Assembly (NCBI RefSeq): GCF_027244095.1
Contig: NC_069657.1
Coordinates: forward strand, 134,001 to 198,000
Direction of reading: 5' to 3'
DNA length: 64,000 nt
Source of the DNA: Hemicordylus capensis
Taxonomy: Eukaryota > Chordata > Lepidosauria > Squamata > Cordylidae
Below the pieces are notes generated by a model that saw nothing but the letters and a program-made list of their open reading frames with translations, searched no databases and was not told the DNA's origin. Shown in pieces: positions 10,488 to 22,900 of the stretch. Made by a program: the position numbers and the translations under genes. Positions within the stretch are counted from its first letter, which is position 1, and each line of letters opens with the position of its first letter.

Positions 10488-13400
10488 TCAGTCCATCTGG
10501 GCAAGGTCAAAGGGGGCGAAGGCCCGGCGGAAGTCTTGGGCTGCGGCGGCTTCCTCCTCCCGCCCCGCCTGGCAGCTCCTCCAGTCCGCCCGGCCAGGCA
10601 TGCCGAGGATGGCCTCGCTGGCCAGCACCTCCCTGCGGAAGGCAAAGAAGTCCAGGCCGCTCTGAAGGCCGCCACCTCGGAAAGGGCTGGAGGGCACAGG
10701 CTGAGCCTGCGGCCGCTCCGCTGGGACCGGGGGCCACAAGGACACCCCCCCCCCGGCCAGGGAACTCACCGAGGGCTGCAGGGCGAGCAAAGCAACAGCA
10801 GGGCCGGAAGGGAAGAAGGGGCGGAGGGCGGGAGCCTTGGCCACCGCCGCCTCCCCTCAAGCACGTGGCTGCAGGGAGGGAGGCCCAGACAGGCCGCGAA
10901 GCAGCCGCCAAGGGAGGGAGGCGGGGATCGGCGCCCTCCCCCGAAAGCCGCCTCCTCGGGGCCAGACAACACCCCCACCACGTTTGCTAACCGAGGTGGA
11001 AGAACCGCAAGGAGAGGGACGTACCTTCCAAACTGCAGAGGGAAGTTCCTCCCAACGCGATGGAAGAGCTTCTCCCCATTATCCAGTTCAACATAAAAAT
11101 AAGGTGTTCCAGGCTGAACTATCTGGAAAAGAAAAAGGACAGCCAGTCCCAGCCTGAACAGCTTCTCCCAGCCCACAGCTCAATCTGCAAAGCCACGGCA
11201 GCCGAAACACAGCGCAGGGGGGCCCCGAGGCGCCTCCCCTGCAGAGAGGAGCAAGCCCTGGAAAGTGCTCAGGCATTGGCAGGCCCCCCCCCCCCGGGAA
11301 AGGGCACTCCGGGCTGCAGGCAGACCAAGCTCCTCATCAAAGGCTCCGGAGGCAACTTAGCGGTCATGGGATCAGGGGACAAGTCCATGTGTGGATTGCT
11401 AACTGGCTGAAAGACAGGAAACAGGGTAGGTATCAATGGAGAGTTTTCACAATGGAGGGAAGTAAGAAGTGGGGTCCCCCAGGGATCTGTACTGGGACTG
11501 GTGCTTTTTAATTTATTCATAAATGATCTAGAAGCAGGGGTGAGCAGCGAGGTGGACAAATTTGCAGATGATACCAAACTCTTCCGGGTAGTGAAATCCA
11601 AAACGGATTGTGAGCAGCTCCAAAGGGATCTCTCCAAACTGGGGGACAAAGTGGCAAATGCGGTTCAATGTTAGCAAGTGTCAAGTGATGCACATTGGGA
11701 CGAAAACCCCCAACTTCAAGTACACGCCGAGTGCCAGTTGCAGGGGAGCAACTGCAGCAGGAGAGAGGGCCTGCCCTCCCCTCTTGCCTGTAGGCTTCTT
11801 CCGAGGCATCGGGTGGGCCACTGTGTGGAACGGGATGCTGGACTAGATGGGCTTCCTTGGGCCTGATCCAGCAGGGCTGTTCTTACGTTCTAATGACAAG
11901 TCCAGGCAGACTCCAAAGTCAAGCTCAAGGGAGCACCTGCAGCAGGACCCAGAAGGGGTGGGAGGCAGGCCAGGCTGGGCCACAACATGCCCCCCCCCAC
12001 TGCTGAATCATGGCCGTTCGCAGGAGCCACAATGGCCAGCCCGGAAGCCAGCCTCGGCTCCTTCACTGGCAGCAGCAAATGCCGCCAGGTTTTCACGGAG
12101 CTCCCGGGGGTGTGGGGGTGTGTGTGTGCGCCTTGCTGCCTCGGAAGAGCTCTGCTTCCGCCTCCCTGGAGAAACCAAGCAGGCTCCAGCCCAGGACGCT
12201 GCTTGCAGCCACACTGCAACTCGCTCTCCTCTCGCCAGAGTGAAGCACCTGGGGATCCTGCAGCAGCCGCTGCCGCCCGAACCGGCTGCGGATCCCGTGA
12301 CAAGAGCTGGACCGCCTGCCAAGGCTGGCCTTCCCCAGGGGCAGCGGCAGGCTCAGCAACGGGTACCGGTTAGTCAATCTTGGCGGAGACCTGGCAGCAG
12401 TTAGCCTGAGGGCCCTGCCTGCCTGCGGAAGAGGCAGCCAAGGGGCTGCGGGAGGCCGGGCGGTCTGCAGCTTCCGGGCTCTGCCGAGGGGCCGCCTCTC
12501 CCCCACTGAGCCAGGCAAGGGGAGGGATGGAGCAGGGGATGGTCCACCCCCCCCCCCAGCCTCCGCCCGCCTGACGACAGGAAAGGGGCTTCTGCCCGGG
12601 AGCGGCCGGCTCTGTGTCACGGAAGCCTACTTGCTTGAGCGCCGAGTGCTCTGGGATCTCCAGCAACTCCATGCGGTGCTCCTCTGCCTGGACGACGAAG
12701 GCCTCCTTAATGTCTTCGGTCGCACAGCAGTCCTGCGGAACAGGAACCACCTGCAACGGCATTTCCCGGGCACTCAGAAGCCGGCAAGCTCGGACCCCGG
12801 GCCTGGACTTGCCCAGGAAGAGCCCAGGAAGGCCATCACCGGGGCCCAGAGGGGGCCCCTCAGCAGGATTCCTCCTCATCATGGCGGAGAGGCAGAAGCC
12901 TCCATCCCTTGCAGGCTTAAACTTATGGACTTTGGAAGACCCAGAGACCCCTTCCTGTAGGAGTGCGCGGCTGAGGGCCCGTTCCCTCGAGCGGCCCTCC
13001 CTGCCCTCCTCTCCTTGACACTCTTTGTGATAGCTGGATGCCGCCCAGACACTGTCTCTGGCCGGCCAGGGAGGAACTATCACAACCGCAGGCAGCCTGT
13101 CCCAGCCGGGGGGCCCACCCAGAGGCTGTGCTGGCTGGCAGAGGGAGGCCTCCCCCTAACTGAAAGGCCACAGCTAAGCAAGCCGGTACAGCAGCGGGCA
13201 GGAACCCTCCCGAGGAGGACACGCTGCCCCACCGGCCAAGCCGCTTCCGAGGGCCACCCTGTACAGCCTCACCTGCAGCTGGAGGTGCTGACTCTTGTAA
13301 TTCCTCTCGAACGCCACGCACCGCTTCCCTTTCGTCCCAAAGAACTTCTTGAGGGCAGATTTGTACTGATTGACTTCTTCCACCACCTCGGGAGCCAGGT

Positions 13401-16400
13401 CAACCACCGACTGGTAGTGCCCAATGGGCAAAATGAGGACGTGATCCGGGGACAAGCCGCCCTTGGCCAGGGCAAGGTAGCACTAAGGCAAAGAAGAAGA
13501 AGGGCCCTCAGCGCGGCTCCGCCCACCTCCAGGGAGCCACACGAGGTGCCCGGCCGGGTCAGGGCAGGAGCGCTGCCGGGGGGCAGCAAGCCAAGGCCGG
13601 CCGGCAGCCGTGGGCAGTTTGGGATCCTCAAAGGAGCAGGGAGCCAGCCAGGGAGGCGCTGGCAGAGACGACGACGACGACGACCACACAGAAATCTTCT
13701 GCATCTCTTCCTCCTGCTGGTGGGCAGGAAGCTTGAAACTGCCTAAGCTGGCAGAACTGCCAACAGCTTTGCAAGCGAAACCTGGGAGGAGGAGGAGGGG
13801 GGGGGAGGCGGCATAGGAGCCTTTCCCACTAAGGGGCAGCAGCCGGGGCGGGGCGGGGCGGGGGAGCTGAGGCACTCAGCGGCCTGGCCTGGAGCTGCTG
13901 CCCTCCTTTGCAGGGCAGAGACACTCGGAGACCAGCACAGCAGTACAAGGCCTTGTGCTGCCCTCGGCCTTCCTAACAAGGAATGGGGCACAGCGCAGCG
14001 GCAGGGTGGAAAAATCCCCCCCCCCGGACTAAGGGAAGCCCCGTGCAGAGATGGGGGTGCTGGCCTGGGCCAGGAGGGGCACAGGTGTCAGCACAGGCCA
14101 GGGTGCTGCTCCTCCCTCCCTCGGCGACCTCCAAGCTGGGCTGCAATCCTTGGGGCTCGTGGGCTGGGCTCGCCCTGCTGCTGCTCAGGCCAGCATTGCC
14201 AGGAGGGGACGAGCCTTCGCCCTCCCCAGGCTCATGGGCCGCCTGGCGAGACTCGACACGGGCCAGAAAGATCGCGGCTCACCCGCCCCTCCAGGCAGGG
14301 CAGCCCGGAAGACTTACGTGGGTCCCAATGCTCACCACCAGATGCTTCTCGACCTCTGGGCTGGCCAGGCAAAACCAGCAAGCCGCCGCAGGGGGGGCTG
14401 AAGAAGAAGAAGAAGAGCACAGCACAGAGAATGACTTGGCCTCCAACGCCATCAAGCCAGGAGAGGGGACGGCGAGGCATCTGGGGCACTGGACACCAGG
14501 CCACTGCCCGCTCCCCTCCCCAGCAGGCCACAAGCACAGGCCCAAGTGAGGCTGCAACTCTCGGGGAAGCCGGGCCGGGCCAGACCCTCCCTCCAGGCAG
14601 GGAGAAGCAGCCCCAAGGCCGGAGTCCCGTGCCCCCGCCCTCAGTGGCCTGGCAGAGGGACACCTCCCCCCCCCCGCCAGGCCCTGCTCTGCCTGGGAAG
14701 AGCAGGAAGTGCAGCCCACCCCCGGACCTCCCACGAGGCCACACGAGGCCCTGGCGCCATCGTGGACGGGGGGGGGGGGGAGTACCGGGGCACCTCACAG
14801 AAGGCGTGTTTGCGTGTGTGTCCGGGGTGGAGACAACTCTGTCTACAGCCCAAGTCAGATTCGTGGCCTACAGTGGGGATAAATCCAGGCTGCGTTTCTC
14901 CTTGAAAGAGCGAAAACCTGATTTCTAACCTCAGTCGGGGACTCAGTCAGACAACCCCTCCCGAGTCCAGGGCCGATCGCAGGCACATTCCCTCTTTCCA
15001 GGGGGGAACTTGGCAGAGCCGTGGGACGAAAACTCACAGGGTTTGCCAGGGGGCCGCTTGGGCAGCGGCTGCTGCTGCTGCTGCTGCCTCCTCCTCTCTC
15101 CATCTGCTGTGGGCCTCTTTCTCCCTTTGGGCTTGCTGCTTAAATCAAAGAAAAACTGGCAGGCAGGTTCCTCCTGCAGAGAGAGAAGAAGGGACCGCTT
15201 GCAGGCCAGAGAAAGCGACAGCCCGACTGACTGCCGGGTAAGTACAAGGCTGAGCTACCAGCCTCTTGCACTCAGAACGGAAGCCTTTTCCAAAAGGTAG
15301 CTAGGATCTGGCCCTACGGAGTGAACAGCAGCATCCCGCGAGCATTTAAGGCAAGCTGTAAGACCACACGCCACCGCTGCAAACTCTGTCATAACATCTA
15401 AACCACTCATCTAAAACTTCCTGAAATCTGAAAGACTAACTGGGTGCAAAGTGCGACCATCCCTCCAAATCTCATGCAGCTCCCCTGAAAAATGACTGGG
15501 ATGCAGCAGTTTCTAATCTGTAGCGTGGATTTTACTTGGTAGAAAAAGGAGCATTGGTTCCACTTACCATGAAGGCTTCTTCTTCTGGTTGCTGAAGCCA
15601 GGGGCATCTCATTGGGTTATCTCTCTCAGGAGCTCCCAAGCAGGGCAGCATTTGATTGGATAAAAAACAAGTCCCGCCTACTCCAGCCCAAGGGGGATAA
15701 CTCCTCCCCAGTTCTTTGGGGCCGATAGGCGGACTAGGCTTGCACCCTCTAGAGAAGAATGGGAAGGAACAGGAAGGGGAAGCCAGGAGGAAACCAGGGG
15801 ATAGTCCTCTGCCCAAACAGGTGTTGGGATACCGCTGATGGTTCCCCCCCCCCGTCCCCATCTGACCCTTTGCTCTCCTGTTTATCTGGGACAGTGTCCG
15901 AGTCAGGGGCAGGGCGTTGGGGTCCCCGTGGGGGTTCCCCTTCATGGTCAGACGCCTCAGAAGAGAGGGGGTCTGTACCAGCAGGGACAGTGGTGAGCGA
16001 GAGGACTCAGGATTGGAAGGCCTGTGTCTAGACTGACGCCTATTTTTCTTTGACTTAGGTTTCTTGGGTGGTCTGACCTGAAACCCTGGATCCACCATGG
16101 CATTTTTGAACCAGGCCTGCCACTCAGGGGGAATTGTTTTGGCAGAGACAAGGTTGGACTCTGGCTGGCAGCTGCAACTATAGGGGGTGGGCTCGGGCGT
16201 GCAGCAGCAGATTTTTCACTTTTTTGCCCCCGATCCTTTGATGAAGACGGGAAGGACTGGCCGCCCCCATCCCCCGTTGCCCCACTGGCGGTACTTGCGG
16301 TTCGTTCCTGTGCGCTGGTCGCCATTCTCAGCTCTTGGACCCGCAGCGAGATAGCCCGTATCTCCTCCACGGTTGGTGGTGGGTAGGTGGACGGGCTTCT

Positions 16401-16885
16401 CCTAAAACGGAGCTCTTCTAGCTCTTTAGGGGACTCAGCTGCTGCTTGTCTGCAGGCCGCCACCGCCGAGCCCGTCTCGCAGCCCGAGGGCAGGAGACGC
16501 TCGGCGGGTTCCAGGCGTGAGGCGGAGGAGGCTGCAGAGCGGCCGACACCCACGCCATCTCTGCAGGGAGCTCGGGCGGCCGAGAGCGCTGCTTTCGTTG
16601 AGCCAGCCAAGCGTCCCAGTGGCCGGGCAGGCCCAGCAGGAGGGCGCTCGAGCTCCCGCCGGGAGAGTTCCGCTGCAGCCTGCAGGGCCTGTGAGGCGAC
16701 TACGGCCGGGCCCTGGGGAGGCCGAGAGCGGCCGGGCCGGAGTTGAGCTGGGTGGTTCCCCGAGGAAGCAGGACGGCCTTTTTGCCCCCCCGCGATTGCT
16801 CCATTCACAGAGGAGTCGCAAGAGATGGGGGGGGGGAGGACAGACGAGCGAAAAGTGTTAACCATTTTCCTTCCTTCCTTCTTCT

Positions 16886-16918
<33 letters not shown>

Positions 16919-19900
16919 GGCAGAGGAGTGAAGCAATTGATATTGGAAAGGAATGGATAAAGGCGGCCAAGGAGAGCCAGGAAAAGCCCAAACAAACAAA
17001 CGCTGAAGGTGCAGAGAGAGGAAAGAAACGGCTTGGAGCTGCCGAGGACAGAAAGGGCTGGGGAGGAGTTATCCCCCCCCGGGGCTCGGGTAGGCGGGAC
17101 TTGTTTTTTATCCAATCAAATGCTGCCCTGCTTGGGAGCTCCTGAGAGGGGTAACCCAATGAGATGCCCCCGGCTTCCAGCAACCGAGAACTATATTCTA
17201 CCATGGGTCACTTACCAATTATTTATTAGTGTTGCTTTGTGTGTGTCCAGAAGTTCAGGTCAATAGAATGCATTTTGGGGCGGGGGGAGAATCTGTCCAT
17301 CCAGTATTTTTCAAGATATTAGTCTCTGAAGTCCCCGTTACAGCCAGTCCCGGCCCAAATCACATGTCAAACGTGTCGTCATGTGTGACTCGCAGAGCCT
17401 CTTGTGCACCTGCAGCAGTTATCCTACTGTTAAGAGTGTGTGTGTGTGTGTGTGTGTGATGCAATGGAAAGAGCCCTGTAAGTAAGTGTGTGGGGGGGTG
17501 GGGGGGTTAATGGAGTCATTTTTAAAAATGGAGGGAAGAGAGGAAGACAGCAGAATGATCCAAGTTCGGAGTGGGGAGGGGAATAACGGAGACCCTCTTT
17601 AAACACCACCCACCTGGCATGCACACACGGTGCTCACATAACCCGGACATGATCCACAGCTCCCCAATGGGGTGGGTGGGATCCATTCCTGTATTTTTTA
17701 AAAGAACGTCAAGAATCCCTCATCCTACTTCACTGTCAGAACAGAAAGGAAAAAACAGGCACCACTAAGCAGGATTTTGTAGTTCAAAGAAATATGCACT
17801 CTGTCTACGTACAGAGGTTACACCTTCTATTGAAAGACGCACAGCACTGCTAGTACCTTTGCCTCCAGCAGCAGCTGAGCACCACTCTCCGCTCCCCTGG
17901 GCCTTCGGTACGGGTTCTCAGTGACATCTTGCGGCTGTCTGACCAGCTCCACTGGGTCCATGGCACTCATTGGAAGGATGCTGAATGCATAGAGATACTG
18001 GGAGCGAAAAAACAACCACCGAAAGGAAGGGTGACCAGAACAGAAGGTGTTACAGCACCTAGCTGTGTAGGTGATCTACAAAACACAAAAACCTGAGAGG
18101 ACAAATCAGCTCAGCTAAGTAGGCTGTAGCAGGGCATCTTGAGGCTCAGGACTCCTCCCACCACCCTCCGCCTATACAAGCAGGTTTTTGGTTTAAGTGG
18201 AAACATCAAGACCAACCAGGGATCTACACCGTTCACCTATGAGGGGGGAGGAGGAGAAAGTGGCCTTTACCTTCCTCTTGTCAGCATTGCCAACACTGGC
18301 CAGGGCAAGGAATCTGCTCACGTGCTGTGCCGATTCCTGGAGAACAGTGTGGTTTCTGCACAAACCAACACAGACACATTTATCCATTTGTCACATTTAT
18401 ATACTGCTCTCTATAAATTCTCAGGACGGTTTGCAATTTAAACAAACAGTAACCAAGTAAAACCTAACAACAACAACAAAAACAACAACAGAAGATGACC
18501 AAAACAATCCCAGTAGTAATTGGCGCCCTGGGTGCTGTTCCAAAACACCTTGAGGAGCACCTCAACACCATGGGGGCCACAGACACCACCATCAGCCAAT
18601 TACAAAAAGCAACTTTATTGGGAACAGCCTATAGTCTGCGACGATATCTATAATAATAACAGCAACAACACTGATAATAAAGTTCAGCCATCCCAGGTCC
18701 TTGGGAAGGACTCGATGTCTGGAAAAAACAAACCAGTCAATAACACCTGTCTGTGTAAACAAAAATAATAAAACAGATTAAAACGGCCATAAATAAAACC
18801 TTAAAACTTCATAAACTAAAAGCCTGATAAAACAGGTGTGTTTTCAAGAGTCATTTAAAAGTAAGCAGAGATGGGGATTTTAGGAGGTTGGGGGAATCCT
18901 AGAAGCCCCACATAAAAGCTGGCATTAGCTGGCCGCTTGTTCAAACCCACCAGGAAAGCAAAAGAGGCCCTCACTGCACCAAGGAGGAGAGCTGGTCTTA
19001 TGGTAGCAAGCAGGACTTGTCCCCTTAGCTAAGCAGGGTCCACCCTGGTTGCATATGAAAGGGAGACTAGAAGTGTGAGCCCTGTAAGAGATTCCCCTCC
19101 GCAGGGGATGGAGCCTCTCCGGGAAGAGCAGAAGTTTTCAAGTTCCCTCCCTGGCAGCATCTCCAGGATAGGGCTGAGAGAGATTCTTGCCTGCAGTCTT
19201 GGAGAAGCCGCTGCCAGTCTGTGAAGACAATACTGAGCTGGACAGACCAAGGGTCTGACTCAGTATAGGGCAGCTTCCTATGTTCCTTAGAACCCCGCCC
19301 CATCACTTCTAGTAGATGGAAGGGGAAAGTGAAACCCTGCAAGAACAGAATATCAGCACCAAGTAGGGGTGGCCGTTTCTAAAACTGAGATAGGGAGCTA
19401 TCCTGCAAGTCAGTACAGGCTAACACATCTGATCTTAAGCAGCATCCAATTACAAATGGATTCTAAAAGCTCCTTGACGCAGAAGTGATGGTTCCTGTGA
19501 AACGGCAGAACATGGAAGGGGATTGTCCAAGGCCCTTTGGTGTCACGCTGCTTTGGAAACCAGCAGGGCCGCCCCTCCTTTAACTAACGAGTTTAGCTAA
19601 GACAATTCTTTTAACTGCTCAGAGCTGCACTAGAACAAACCACAAAGCACCACCACTCATTGGAAGAAATTATTTCCCACTGATCTAGTGTGCATGACTT
19701 TAGTATGCTCACTACAAAGCTGTACAATTCTGCATGTTCGTTAGGAGCCCAGCACTGGCGGATATCACAGCTCTTCATGGTCCCACGTACCGATATGGCA
19801 GCCTTTCATAGTAGATCTTTTGCAGAGCAGCGAAATGGTATCGTGGCTTTAGGCTCGCAGCCAGCAGGGCTACTAGTCCAGAGGCACATTTCCTAGTGTC

Positions 19901-22900
19901 CAGATCTCCCTGTTTAACCAAACAAGTCATGTCTCTGTGAAATAATGAGGAGGGGAGGGGGGAGAGCCGCATCCCCAACATTCCTGTACTCCAGATGAGA
20001 GAATGTTGCTGCAAATGCAGCCCCGCCCTGGGAAGGCACAAGGGAGGCCCCTTCAACCAAAAGCCCCAACCTCGTTCCCAGGAGGTTGCAGGAGAGAAAC
20101 CCCCCCCGGAGGCCCCCCCATGAGCTATTCGGCTCGTCAGGCTGGGAAGGCGCACCCACCCCCACCCCATAGCCTCGTCCCTTAACTGGAAATCCTCTCC
20201 TATTAACTTAGGAAGGGTACCTTAGGGACAACAGACAATGGAATGAAAAGTACCCCCAATTTATTTGGAGTTCACCATCACACACCCCTGCTGCAGAACG
20301 TGGATCTCTGGGAAGGGAGCACACCAGCCCTCCCAGGAAACACCCTCCGACTCCAAGCGGAACACTCACTGGGCGGTTCCCAAAGATCTCCACGCCTTTG
20401 GGCCACGGAGAGGTCAGCAGGATGTCCACACCTCTGAACTTGGGAGTGGAGAGCAGAGCTCCCTGGAGGTCAGCCACATCCTTGGTGCTAAAACAGTGTG
20501 CAGGAGCCGGCTCCCCGGAGGCCTCAGACCCACTGAGGTAGGCAATCTGCAGGCCAGAGGCCCCACTGAAGACACCTTTGCGCCCTGCATACACAAAGCC
20601 AAACGCAGCGCTCAAGCCTTTGCAGGAAACGTGTCCACGTTTTGAGCACTCTGTACCCCGACCCACCAGGAAAGCACCAAGGGCCAGGCTAGGACTACCA
20701 GCGGTACTCGGATAGAAGAGATGCTGCAAGCGCCTTCCCCACCGCAGGGCCAAAGAAAGGGCATCCCCACCCGGAACCCCAGACCAACCGGCCACTCTTT
20801 CCCGCAGTCCTCGTGTGAGCCGGGCAGAGGCTTGTGCAGCACACCAGGGAGACTAGGGCCACCTTCTCGAGGAGAGGCCAGAGTCAGGAGTGCCACTGCC
20901 CACGCCCCCCACCCCTGCACCAGCCAAGGCCTCCTCCCCGCGGCTGAGGAGCGACAGAAGGGACTGAGCTGCACAAGCTCCTGCCACCGCCACCTCCTCT
21001 GTCTCCCAGAGATGCACAGGTGGGGGTCCTCTTCCTTCGCCCAAGGCAGACAAAGAGGCAAGGTTTGCTGAAATGAGCAGAACAGGACTGCAGACTGGAG
21101 TGGCTGGTTAGGGGGATGAGCTGCTTCCTTCCCAATCTGCAGAAGACTCCTGGCGTTGGTGCCAGATCCCACTCACAGACAAAGACCGGTTCCCTTGGGG
21201 CACAAGAGCAGATCCAAGAGCGCCTGTGCCCAGCTGCACTCAGCTTCTCCGTGGGCCCTGAAGAGGCCTGACAGACCCACGGGGACCAGCCCTACCTGGA
21301 AACTGCTTCACATGTGTCTCCCCAGCTCACAGCCTTTTAACAAGCTTATCACATCTTAAGGTTACCCAGGTAAGTGATGTTCTCAGCGAGGTCGCATCCA
21401 TCCACATCCGGGAAACGATGTGTGGTTTCTTCATCGTTGGCACCCAAGACGTAGGTTTGAATAGGAGCTGAAGGGGGGAAAAATTCCATGGACTGAGAGA
21501 GCTCCTTGAGTTCAGTGTGAAGGATCTGTGGTCGCTATTTAGTTAGCGAGGAGAAGAAAATGGGAAGTGCCCCAGCCTCACACAGGGCTTTACTGGCTGC
21601 CTTTTGAGCATGAAACACTAAAGGCTTCGGGGACACTTTAAAAGGTCCCTTGGACTGCTGTGTAGGGATGTCCACGGAACCGGTTTGACAGACCGGTGGT
21701 TCCGCTGGTGGGGGGTGGTCTAGCTTTAAGGGCAGGGGAGGGTGCACTGATTCACCCCCTACCCCCGCAGCCCCCCCACTCAGTTTTCCAAAAGCCTTTG
21801 GGGGCGGCAGTGTGGCTCCCTGTTTCCGGTCCTTCAACCCATTACCATCCACACATGAACCTGTCCCTTATGAGGACCAGGGTTCCTTCTCCCATGACTG
21901 CTACGTTTACTCGAGAGCCTTTGGCGGAGAACCTTGTCAGAAGCTTTTTGGAAGTCCAACGGGACCACCTTTGCCCACACGCCTGTTTAGGCCGACTTCA
22001 TGTTTACAGTTATAACTCTCCCTAAGAACAAGGGCTGAGAAGCAGACCACAAACTCACGAACTAGATAAAGGGCACTGGCAGCTATTGGGGCCACCCGGG
22101 GGGCGCCTGCAGAGTGTTTCCCGCGTACCTTTCTTGGCTCCTGTCTGGTAATCCTCCCATTCGGTGTCTTGAGCAGAGCCAAAGAAGTTGCCAACGCACA
22201 AGAGCAGCTAGAAGCAGCCAAGGGAGGCCGTGAGAGGCCTTGCAGTCCCCAAGTGACCTGCCAGGAGAGCAAGGCTGCCCACGGAGACGCCCCCCCCCTC
22301 CCTCCCTCCCAGGCATCCGGAGGGACAAGTGGGGGTTTGGCAAGGTGGGGGTATGTGGGGGGGGTGTCAGGTGGGGGGCAAAGGCCTCCCTGGGGCTGGA
22401 GCTGAGGAAGCCCAAGGCCAAGGCTTCCTGCAGCAGGGCGGGTGGCGGGGGGGGAGGCGCCCTTGTAGCAGCTCAGCCACCAGCCGGAACCGGGCACCCC
22501 CCCCCCCGCTGGAAGCCGACACACAAGAATTGCCCCCCCCGCCAGAGAGGAGGCGCCCCCCCCGCGGCTGGGGGAGGACCGTCTCAAGGCTGAGCGGCAG
22601 CCCCGGAAAGGAGGAGGGGGCGGGAAGGCCTCCCCCTCCCCCTCTGGGAAGCCCCCCAAGCTAAGGCGGCCTTTCCTGGGCGGGCCTTGCAGGCCTGGCG
22701 GGGAGGCAGCGGGACCCGCCAGGGGAGGCCGGGGGGGGGCCGGGGGGGGCCGGACTTACGTCGAAGGCGCCGCTCTTCCTCTGGATCCCCCGCACGCGGC
22801 CGTAGAGCTCCCCCAGGCGCCCCTCCACGTCTCCGCAGACCAGCCTGGGCGGGGGGGGAGGAAAGGGGGCGGGTCAGGAGCCGGGGGCCCCGCGGGGGGA

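Noticed and set aside
9527-11176. Several 200-375 codon frames at the CWF19L1 3' end
   Set aside because: They overlap the true last exons in the wrong frame or lie in the 3' UTR, and have low-complexity composition. No splice pattern or motif supports them.
15957-16865. 302-codon frame as a possible host gene
   Set aside because: It lies wholly between two inverted 128-bp arms, so it belongs to a mobile element.
19025-19066. 5S rRNA gene
   Set aside because: Only the internal control region is kept and it is fused to a SINE body repeated at 30.53 kb.
11123-22759. Intronic H/ACA snoRNA (SNORA12) known from human CWF19L1
   Set aside because: I could not recognise a conserved hairpin-hinge-hairpin-tail by eye. 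A covariance search would be decisive, so it is not annotated.
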